DNA from: Tidjanibacter sp.
GTDB taxonomy: Bacteria; Bacteroidota; Bacteroidia; Bacteroidales; Rikenellaceae
Direction of reading: 5' to 3'
Assembly: GCA_017628675.1 (NCBI GenBank)
Contig: JAGBYS010000138.1
Span: 1 to 7,010, forward strand
DNA length: 7,010 nucleotides
Part shown: in pieces, positions 1 to 4,800 of the stretch
Layout: every line of letters starts with the position of its first letter
How positions within the stretch are numbered: position 1 is the stretch's first letter
Position numbers and translations under genes: made by a program
Notes under the pieces: generated by a model
What the model saw: only the letters and a program-made list of their open reading frames with translations
Databases searched by the model: none
What the model was told of the DNA's origin: nothing

Positions 1-12
1 AAACTATGATAC

Positions 13-49
13 AAAAACCGCCTGTGGACTTCTCCAAAGGCGGTTTTTT
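13..49. terminator. Bidirectional rho-independent terminator downstream of prfB
   Basis: ACCGCCT (17-23) pairs with AGGCGGT (38-44), and an inner TGGA/TCCA pair (25-28 with 33-36) extends the stem. The stem is flanked by an A-run at 13-17 and a T-run at 44-49, so each strand sees a hairpin followed by U residues. On the minus strand it lies about 40 nt past the prfB stop and should end the radical SAM-prfB transcript. On the plus strand it could end a gene left of the window. Confidence 0.85.
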
Positions 50-68
50 AGCACTTAGCACTCAGCAC
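48..68 (-). repeat. Three tandem 7-bp repeats (GTGCTRA) in the prfB 3' UTR
   Basis: On the minus strand the units are GTGCTGA, GTGCTAA and GTGCTAA with no spacer. The last unit abuts the terminator stem, and a decayed fourth unit (69-73) may precede them. Each unit ends in TGA or TAA. Because 7 is not a multiple of 3, the three units place one stop codon in each reading frame just past prfB. Whether that is functional or a by-product of the repeat is unknown. Confidence 0.75.
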
Positions 69-84
69 TCCGCTTTTAGGGAAT

Positions 85-98
85 TTTCAACTTTCAAC
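85..98 (-). repeat. Two tandem 7-bp repeats (GTTGAAA) spanning the prfB stop codon
   Basis: On the minus strand GTTGAAA occurs twice in tandem. The TGA of the second unit (87-89) is the prfB stop codon. The first unit and the start of the second encode the last three residues, V-E-S. The TGA of the first unit (94-96) is out of frame. The repeat therefore forms both the C-terminus and the stop signal of the gene. Confidence 0.7.
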
Positions 99-1193
99 TC
101 CCATAAGATAGGCCTTGATGAAGGCGTCGATGTCGCCATCCATAACGGCCTCCACGGCGGAGGTCTGATGGCCTGTGCGGTGGTCCTTCACACGCCTGTC
201 GTCGAAGACATAGGAGCGAATCTGTGAGCCCCACTCGATGCGCTTTTTGCCCTTCTCGAGTTCGTTCTGCAGTGCCATACGCTTGTCGAGTTCCCTCTGA
301 TATAGCTTCGAGCGGAGGATGCGCAGTGCGTTCTCACGGTTCATAAGCTGTGAGCGGGTCTCGGTGTTCTCGATGAGGAACTCCACGGGCTCGCCCGTGT
401 CGGCATCCTTGCCGTGGTAGCGCAGACGCACGCCCGTCTCGACCTTGTTGACATTCTGGCCGCCCGCACCGCTACTGCGATAGGTGTCCCACTCGTAGTC
501 GGCGGGATTGATGGTAATCTCTATGGTGTCATCCACGGCGGGCGACACGAAGACCGATGCGAAGGTGGTCTGTCGTTTGTTGTTGGCGTTGAAGGGGGAG
601 AGTCGCACCATACGATGCACGCCGCTCTCACTCTTGAGGTATCCGTAGGCGTAGTCGCCCTCGAAGAGCAGGGTGGCCGACTTGACGCCCACCTCCTCGC
701 CTGCCTGGAAGTCCTGCACCCTCACCTTGAAGCCGTTGCGCTCGCCCCAGCGGGTGTACATCCTCAGTAGCATCGAGGCCCAATCGAGGCTCTCGGTGCC
801 ACCTGCGCCCGAGTTGATATCCACAATCGCACCGAGCTTGTCCTCCTCGCCACGGAGCATATTGCGCATCTCGAGTGCCTCGGTGGCCTCGAGTGTCTTG
901 GCGAAGTGGTTCTGGAGCTCATCCTCGGTGGCGGCACCCTCCTTTGCGAAGTCGGCCATCACCTCCAGGTCGTCCACAAGGGTGGCGAGGGCTTCGTAGT
1001 CGTCGATCCAACTCTTTATGGTGGCGACCTTCTTGAGCTGTTTTTCGGCCTCCTCGGGGTGGTCCCAGAAGTCGGGGGCGGTGGTCTTGAGCTGCTCCTC
1101 CTCGTGCGCTATGCGCCTATCCTCGATGGCGAGGTAGCGGTAGAGGTCGTCGCGCCTTCTGACGAGATCTTTTATCTGTTCTGTCGTTATCAT
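87..1193 (-). CDS. prfB: Peptide chain release factor 2 (RF2)
   Basis: RF2 is the class I release factor that reads UGA and UAA in the ribosomal A site and triggers peptidyl-tRNA hydrolysis in the cytoplasm. The 368 residues match the family's usual length. An acidic, helical N-terminal domain (about 1-115) precedes the core. The stop-codon recognition tripeptide SPF is at 199-201, in the context [14 protein letters not shown]. The catalytic GGQ is at 244-246, preceded by YRSSGA, and the conserved WGSQIRSYV follows at 321-329. SPF rather than PxT separates RF2 from RF1. The ATG at 1193 gives a family-like start ([10 protein letters not shown]) and has a purine-rich AGAGAAGG 7 nt upstream. The programmed +1 frameshift seen in most bacterial prfB genes is absent: codons 21-22 are CTC-GCC, with no in-frame UGA and no internal Shine-Dalgarno. 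The gene follows a radical SAM gene by 22 bp and is probably co-transcribed. Its own stop is TGA. Confidence 0.97.
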   Translation of the reverse strand: MITTEQIKDLVRRRDDLYRYLAIEDRRIAHEEEQLKTTAPDFWDHPEEAEKQLKKVATIKSWIDDYEALATLVDDLEVMADFAKEGAATEDELQNHFAKTLEATEALEMRNMLRGEEDKLGAIVDINSGAGGTESLDWASMLLRMYTRWGERNGFKVRVQDFQAGEEVGVKSATLLFEGDYAYGYLKSESGVHRMVRLSPFNANNKRQTTFASVFVSPAVDDTIEITINPADYEWDTYRSSGAGGQNVNKVETGVRLRYHGKDADTGEPVEFLIENTETRSQLMNRENALRILRSKLYQRELDKRMALQNELEKGKKRIEWGSQIRSYVFDDRRVKDHRTGHQTSAVEAVMDGDIDAFIKAYLMGVES

Positions 1194-1200
1194 TGTGTTG

Positions 1201-1208
1201 CCTTCTCT
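1201..1208 (-). promoter_or_regulatory. Possible Shine-Dalgarno sequence of prfB
   Basis: AGAGAAGG lies 7 nt upstream of the prfB ATG, in the 22-bp gap after the radical SAM stop codon. It resembles a Shine-Dalgarno more than the A-rich leaders elsewhere in the window. Bacteroidota rely little on this signal, so its strength is uncertain. Its position supports translation from 1193. Confidence 0.45.
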
Positions 1209-1215
1209 TCTCTAT

Positions 1216-1986
1216 CTATCCTGCCACACTACACTCAATGCCGAGGGCCTTTACCCTTTCACCGATGGCTCGGAGCTCCTCGACGGTAACCTTTTCGAGG
1301 TTGGGTGCGGGGGTGTCGCGGTCGATGGTGTAGACCATCACGCTGCGGGGTGCAATCTCGGCCACCAGATGGAGCCAAGCCTCCACCTCTTCGGGGGTGG
1401 TGTTGTCCACCCTCTGGCCCTCAAACTCGCCTCGGAGGAACATTGTCTGGATGATGCACTCGCCCTCGAAACTCTTCATCCACTCCACAACCTTCGCTAC
1501 GGAGTAGCCCCCCAGGGGCTTGTCTATGAGCTCCACGGTGGAGTCAAATGCCGAGTCGAGTTTCAGGATTGGGTTATCCACCCTTCTGAGTGCCCTGCGC
1601 ACACTCTCCTTGTGGAGCATTGTGGCATTGGAGAGCACCGACACCTTGGCTGCGGGGCAGAGCCTGTTGCGCAGAGCGATGACACCATCGACAATCTCCT
1701 CAAAGTCGGGGTGCATTGTAGGCTCGCCGTTACCTGCGAAGGTGAGCACATCGGGAGGTGTGCCCTCCTCGACCATCCTGCCGAGCACGCTCTCGAGCAT
1801 ACTGAGCACCGCCTCCTTGTCGTTGAAGTGGGGCTTCTGGCCACCGAGGGTCCATCCACACTCACAGTAGATGCAGTTGAACGAGCATAGTTTGCAGTCG
1901 ACGGGCAGCAGGTTGATGCCGAGCGAGAGGCCCAGGCGACGCGAGCGCACGGGGCCGAAGATGAGGTTGTCGTAGAGTACTGTCAT
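1216..1986 (-). CDS. Radical SAM protein, COG0731-like (TYW1-related Fe-S oxidoreductase)
   Basis: This protein probably binds a [4Fe-4S] cluster and cleaves S-adenosylmethionine to make a 5'-deoxyadenosyl radical. Its substrate is unknown. The cluster motif CX3CX2C is CSFNCIYC at residues 34-41, with further cysteines at 31 and 43. The N-terminal GPVRSRRLGLSLGINLLP (11-28) is the family signature I associate with COG0731. FAGNGEPTMHP (83-93) is the usual SAM-binding GGEP-type strand. At 256 residues it is a compact radical SAM domain with no C-terminal accessory domain. I chose the ATG at 1984-1986 because the family signature starts soon after it and a good promoter lies at 2010-2041. A start at 2040 would fall inside that promoter. 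It is the first gene of a likely operon with prfB. A role in RNA modification is possible by analogy with TYW1, but nothing in the sequence shows it. Confidence 0.85.
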   Translation of the reverse strand: MTVLYDNLIFGPVRSRRLGLSLGINLLPVDCKLCSFNCIYCECGWTLGGQKPHFNDKEAVLSMLESVLGRMVEEGTPPDVLTFAGNGEPTMHPDFEEIVDGVIALRNRLCPAAKVSVLSNATMLHKESVRRALRRVDNPILKLDSAFDSTVELIDKPLGGYSVAKVVEWMKSFEGECIIQTMFLRGEFEGQRVDNTTPEEVEAWLHLVAEIAPRSVMVYTIDRDTPAPNLEKVTVEELRAIGERVKALGIECSVAG

Positions 1987-2009
1987 TGAGTTGTTTGTTT
2001 TCTTTTGGG

Positions 2010-2041
2010 CGAAGGTACGCTTTTTTGCCGAGAGCAGCAAA
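2010..2041 (-). promoter_or_regulatory. Bacteroidota-type promoter of the radical SAM-prfB operon
   Basis: On the minus strand TTTG (2038-2041) is followed after exactly 20 bp by TACCTTCG (2010-2017). This fits the Bacteroidota consensus TTTG, 19-21 bp, TAnnTTTG with one mismatch in the second box. Transcription would start near 2003-2005 and leave a leader of about 20 nt rich in A and C before the ATG at 1986. The first box lies inside a 13-bp palindrome (2037-2049). Confidence 0.7.
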
Positions 2042-2049
2042 ATTTTTGC
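2037..2049. promoter_or_regulatory. 13-bp palindrome GCAAAATTTTTGC in the divergent promoter region
   Basis: GCAAAA and TTTTGC flank a central T, giving 6-bp arms. The sequence holds a TTTG box on each strand: 2038-2041 for the radical SAM gene and 2045-2048 for the lipocalin side. It could be an operator, or just a symmetrical promoter element. It does not look like a terminator, since no T-run follows. Confidence 0.4.
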
Positions 2050-2076
2050 CTGTTTCTGTGCGTGGCACCCCTTTTG
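2045..2076 (+). promoter_or_regulatory. Weak candidate promoter of the lipocalin gene
   Basis: TTTG (2045-2048) is followed after 20 bp by CCCTTTTG (2069-2076), which keeps the TTTG half of the Bacteroidota -7 box but has CC in place of the conserved TA. Transcription would start around 2082 and leave a leader of about 40 nt. A small inverted repeat (GTGC-GTG-GCAC, 2058-2068) lies between the boxes. No better match is visible upstream of 2124, so the assignment is tentative. Confidence 0.3.
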
Positions 2077-2123
2077 TGTCTTTGGAGAGAAACTTTAGAG
2101 AGTATCACAAAACAAGAAATGTT

Positions 2124-2654
2124 ATGACTGCAAAGATGATTCTTTGGGGCATTGTGGCCCTCGGTGGCCTCTCGCTCCTCCTATTCACCACCTCCACGAT
2201 GGCCTCCACGGGCGGCCGTCTCGACACCACCACCGTCACCTCCCTCGATCTGGATCGCTACAAAGGTGTCTGGTATGAGATTGCCCGCAAGCCCCACTTC
2301 TTCGAGAAGGGTATGACCCGTGTGAAGACCACCTATACCCCCATCGGAGAGGGAAAAATCGAGGTCCGCAACGAGGGGTTCAAAAATGGCAAAACCAAGG
2401 TCACCAAGGGTACGGCCCGCACTACGGATGTGCCCGGCCGCCTGAAGGTCACCTTCTTTCTCTTCCCTGCCCAGTACAATGTGCTGGAGGTGGGCCCCGA
2501 CTACTCCTATGCGGTGGTGGGTGGCAGCAACGATAGCTATCTGTGGATACTCTCCCGCACCCCACAGATGGACCCCGCCACGCTGGATGGGATCTTTGAA
2601 CGCCTGCGCACCCGCGGCTACGACCTCTCGGACCTCATTATGGTAGAGCAGTAG
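2124..2654 (+). CDS. Blc-type lipocalin with an N-terminal membrane or signal segment
   Basis: Bacterial lipocalins of the Blc/apolipoprotein D group bind fatty acids or lysophospholipids in a beta-barrel and act in the cell envelope. The 176 residues match the length of E. coli Blc (about 177). Signature regions are visible: GVWYEIARK (48-56, the GxW motif), the stretch YNVLEVGPDYSYAVVGG (118-134), and YLWILSRTP (139-147) with the conserved Arg at 145. Residues 5-21 (MILWGIVALGGLSLLLF) form a hydrophobic segment. No lipobox cysteine follows, unlike E. coli Blc, so the protein is either cleaved near residues 26-28 or stays anchored by this segment. I chose the ATG at 2124 because the segment is then N-terminal. 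An in-frame extension back to 1986 would run through the divergent promoter. The gene stands alone, converging on the lipoprotein gene. Confidence 0.88.
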   Translation: MTAKMILWGIVALGGLSLLLFTTSTMASTGGRLDTTTVTSLDLDRYKGVWYEIARKPHFFEKGMTRVKTTYTPIGEGKIEVRNEGFKNGKTKVTKGTARTTDVPGRLKVTFFLFPAQYNVLEVGPDYSYAVVGGSNDSYLWILSRTPQMDPATLDGIFERLRTRGYDLSDLIMVEQ

Positions 2655-2674
2655 AGAGGCCTTTGCTCCCCAAC

Positions 2675-2711
2675 AAAAAAACCGCCCCACGAGTTGTGGA
2701 GCGGTTTTTTT
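2675..2711. terminator. Bidirectional terminator between converging lipocalin and lipoprotein genes
   Basis: ACCGC (2681-2685) pairs with GCGGT (2701-2705), extended by a 7-base A-run (2675-2681) opposite a 7-base T-run (2705-2711). An inner CCAC/GTGG pair (2687-2690 with 2696-2699) lengthens the stem. It lies 20 bp past the lipocalin stop and about 33 bp past the lipoprotein stop, so it serves both strands. Its outer stem closely resembles that of the terminator at 13-49. Confidence 0.9.
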
Positions 2712-2744
2712 AGTTGTTTAGTCCCGAAGGACCGTTTTTATTCT

Positions 2745-4703
2745 TTAGCGAATGCCCTCGAATACACCTTTGAGGTAGTTGGGAACCAAGGTCAGCTGCT
2801 GCTGGTTCTTCTTGGTGTTCTTCACGCTCTTTGCAGGAGCTGCCATCTTAGCAGCAACCTTCTTGGGAGCAACACCCTGAGTACCGTCGTAAGCGGGAAC
2901 CTCACCGGCGTAGCTACCGGTTACATAGTTCGACATACCCTCGAATGCGATGCTGATGTTGTAGTTACCGTTGCCGGTGTTCTCAACAACCATCTCGCCA
3001 CCCTGAAGGATATCGTATGCCTGAGTCATATCGAAGTTGAGCAGCATCGAACCGCCAACATAACCCTCCTCGTCTACATAGCCGGGCCAGATGGTGCAGT
3101 GCTCGTAGGTCTCTGCTACGGTGTAGGTGCCGCTTGCAAGACCATCTGCGAAGGTTGCGTCCTCATTCTGATATACATCGAGCATATATACAGCATCCTT
3201 TGAGGTGTCGCCAAGCAGGAGAATCCACTCGCCAAGGCCAAGGAACTGCATCTCTGCAACATCGATGTTCATAGTTACGGGGTTGAGATCCTCGCCGCCA
3301 CCACCGCCGGTCGAGCCACCCTCGCTCTCGTCAACGATCTTCATGGCGCCCTCGTACTCACCCAACATAGACTCGCTATTGTGGTCGAGGAAATCGAAGT
3401 CGATAGAGTAGGTGCCGTCGCCGTTGTTCACCAGGTTGAGCTCGCCACCGGTCAGGTAAGCGTAAACGCCGGTCTGAGCCATATTCAGAACCATCGAACC
3501 ATTTACATAGCCCTCCTCGTCAACATAACCCTCATCGATGGTACCGGGCTCCATAGTGGCTGCAACGGTGTAGGTGCCGCTGGGGATACCATTTGCTGCG
3601 GTGCAGTCTGCGGGGGTGTTCACATAGAGCTGGAACAGACGGTCTGCGCTGGTGTCGCCAAGGAAGAGAACCCACCAAGTGTTGCCCTCATACTCGCCCT
3701 GGAAGTTAGCCTGTGCAAGATCGATGTTGTAAGTGGTGCCATTCTCCTCCTCGTAGAGGTAAACATCACCCTCGAATTTCACTTTGTAGCCAGCGTTCTC
3801 GCCGAAGGTTACAGCCTCAATGCTGTATTTGCCCTCGCCTTTACCCTTGATGGTTACATAGCCGTCACGACCCATATCTATAGTCTTATCGCCACTTGCG
3901 TCAACTACAATCTGTGCATTCACATACTGAACGCCGAGCTCCTGGCTGAGGCCGAAGTAGTCGATGGGGAAGGTACCCTGGGGAAGAACATCAACACCAA
4001 GATCCTCGGTAAGGAGAACAAACTCTGCAAGGTGGATGGGGAAGCTGGTACCATCGAAAGCACCCTTGTCGGCAACAATCAGATCGTACATTGCCATACC
4101 ATCACCGAGGGAGGTATACATTGCCTGTGCGCCGTAGGGGGTGAATACCTCGAAGTTGTTGCTGGCTGCAAGACCAAGCATACGGGGAGTACCCTCAAAA
4201 CGACCCTCCTGGAGAGCTTTAGCCTCACCGGTCATTGCGTCGATACCCTTGAGCGAAGCGGTCAGCTGATACTGACCAGCGGTCTCGAGGTGTTTAACCT
4301 CCAGATAACCCTCGGTTGCGAGCATAACATAGCCGTCCTCCTCTACATTGCGGATGAAGAACGAACCGGCCAAGATGGGATCGAGGCTACCCTCTACCAA
4401 CTTACCATCAGCCAAGGTGTACTTACCTGCGGGGATAACGCCGTCGTTAACCTCGGGGGTGATGATCTCACCAGCGAAGATACGAGTCTGAACATCGCCC
4501 TCTACTTTGTAGAGGTATACGAGGTAGCTGTTGGTACCGTCGTTGTAGTAGTCACCACGGTTCACAACCTCAGCGTCGTTGAGGGTCAAGCCGTAGAACT
4601 TCTCCTCATCGGGTTTGGGATCCGTGCCGGGACCGGGCTCGGGAGTGTTACAGCCGGTAATCATAGCGGCTGCAAGCATCAAAAATGCGAAAAATTTTTT
4701 CAT
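2745..4703 (-). CDS. Secreted lipoprotein with four tandem beta-rich modules, family not recognised
   Basis: The 652-residue protein starts with a type II signal peptide: MKK, a hydrophobic run, then the lipobox ITGC with the lipidated Cys at 18. A Pro-rich linker follows (about 19-34). Four similar modules come next, at about 34-171, 180-319, 321-458 and 472-606. Each has a hydrophobic strand pair, a P/S-x-G-x-Y/F-T-like turn, and a closing G-x-Y-x-I strand pair. Modules 3 and 4 are closest, sharing GYVDEEGYV and LGDTS. A Gly-rich spacer (461-470) separates them. The last 46 residues form a Lys/Ala/Gln-rich basic tail. I see no catalytic motif, so binding or a structural role is only a guess. 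The acidic export signal known right after Cys in some Bacteroidota surface lipoproteins is not evident, leaving surface exposure open. Codon choice (GGT, GTT, AAC, AAG, TTC) differs from neighbours and suggests high expression. Confidence 0.88.
   Translation of the reverse strand: MKKFFAFLMLAAAMITGCNTPEPGPGTDPKPDEEKFYGLTLNDAEVVNRGDYYNDGTNSYLVYLYKVEGDVQTRIFAGEIITPEVNDGVIPAGKYTLADGKLVEGSLDPILAGSFFIRNVEEDGYVMLATEGYLEVKHLETAGQYQLTASLKGIDAMTGEAKALQEGRFEGTPRMLGLAASNNFEVFTPYGAQAMYTSLGDGMAMYDLIVADKGAFDGTSFPIHLAEFVLLTEDLGVDVLPQGTFPIDYFGLSQELGVQYVNAQIVVDASGDKTIDMGRDGYVTIKGKGEGKYSIEAVTFGENAGYKVKFEGDVYLYEEENGTTYNIDLAQANFQGEYEGNTWWVLFLGDTSADRLFQLYVNTPADCTAANGIPSGTYTVAATMEPGTIDEGYVDEEGYVNGSMVLNMAQTGVYAYLTGGELNLVNNGDGTYSIDFDFLDHNSESMLGEYEGAMKIVDESEGGSTGGGGGEDLNPVTMNIDVAEMQFLGLGEWILLLGDTSKDAVYMLDVYQNEDATFADGLASGTYTVAETYEHCTIWPGYVDEEGYVGGSMLLNFDMTQAYDILQGGEMVVENTGNGNYNISIAFEGMSNYVTGSYAGEVPAYDGTQGVAPKKVAAKMAAPAKSVKNTKKNQQQLTLVPNYLKGVFEGIR
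2886..3290 (-). repeat. Module 4 of the lipoprotein (coding repeat)
   Basis: This encodes residues 472-606. It carries MNIDVAEMQF, LLLGDTSKD, SGTYTVA, GYVDEEGYVGGSMLLN and GGEMVVENTGNGNYNI, each matching module 3 at the same place. The Gly-rich spacer (DNA 3294-3323) joins it to module 3, and the basic tail follows it. Confidence 0.75.
3330..3743 (-). repeat. Module 3 of the lipoprotein (coding repeat)
   Basis: This encodes residues 321-458. Key matches to module 4 are YNIDLAQANF, LFLGDTSAD, SGTYTVA, GYVDEEGYVNGSMVLN and GGELNLVNNGDGTYSI. The two modules align almost without gaps, which points to an internal duplication more recent than the split from modules 1 and 2. Confidence 0.75.
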
Positions 4704-4737
4704 AGTTGTTTGGTTTTATTTGTTAAGGTTTGTTATG

Positions 4738-4756
4738 TCTAACGGGGGTGTTTAGA
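4738..4756 (-). other. Small inverted repeat in the lipoprotein leader
   Basis: On the minus strand TCTAA and TTAGA arms enclose a C-rich 9-nt loop. The repeat sits just after the expected transcription start and could form a short hairpin near the 5' end of the messenger. Such a hairpin may stabilise the transcript, but with 5-bp arms it could be chance. Confidence 0.3.
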
Positions 4757-4767
4757 TTTCCTAACTA

Positions 4768-4775
4768 CAAATATA
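4768..4775 (-). promoter_or_regulatory. Promoter -7 box of the lipoprotein gene
   Basis: TATATTTG on the minus strand is an exact match to TAnnTTTG. Transcription would begin near 4760 and leave a leader of about 57 nt. The last 30 nt of that leader are A- and C-rich with no Shine-Dalgarno, as expected for well-expressed Bacteroidota genes. No TTTG stands 19-21 bp upstream; the nearest is only 12 bp away, inside an inverted repeat (4777-4796). Confidence 0.65.
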
Positions 4776-4776
4776 G

Positions 4777-4796
4777 GCATTAATTTTCAAAAATGC
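4777..4796. promoter_or_regulatory. Inverted repeat directly upstream of the lipoprotein -7 box
   Basis: GCATT (4777-4781) and AATGC (4792-4796) flank a 10-bp A/T-rich centre. It lies between the M16 stop codon and the -7 box, where the spacer and first promoter element would be. It may be an operator or the remnant of a weak terminator, but no T-run follows it. Confidence 0.3.
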
Positions 4797-4800
4797 ACCC

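Noticed and set aside
6..227. A 73-residue plus-strand open frame over the terminator and the end of prfB
   Set aside because: It reads through a terminator hairpin and tandem repeats and is antisense to prfB.
87..1193. RF1 (prfA) instead of RF2
   Set aside because: The recognition tripeptide is SPF, specific to RF2, where RF1 has PxT.
1195..1890. A 231-residue open frame on the plus strand opposite the radical SAM gene
   Set aside because: It is antisense to a gene with clear family motifs, has low-complexity His/Leu/Val-rich content and no promoter.
1987..2040. N-terminal extension of the radical SAM protein by 18 residues
   Set aside because: The earlier ATG overlaps the first promoter box and lies upstream of the expected transcription start. 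The added residues are Lys-rich and unlike the family.
1986..2123. N-terminal extension of the lipocalin by 46 residues
   Set aside because: The extension crosses the divergent promoter and palindrome and is not lipocalin-like. The ATG at 2124 places the hydrophobic segment at the N-terminus.
3381..4742. A 453-residue open frame on the plus strand opposite the lipoprotein gene
   Set aside because: It lies wholly antisense to a gene with a signal peptide, repeats and promoter. Its openness follows from the codon bias of that gene, and its product shows no domain.
4704..4800. A riboswitch or small RNA in the lipoprotein upstream region
   Set aside because: The region is only 97 bp and is explained by a promoter box, a short hairpin and an A-rich leader. 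No known riboswitch pattern is visible.
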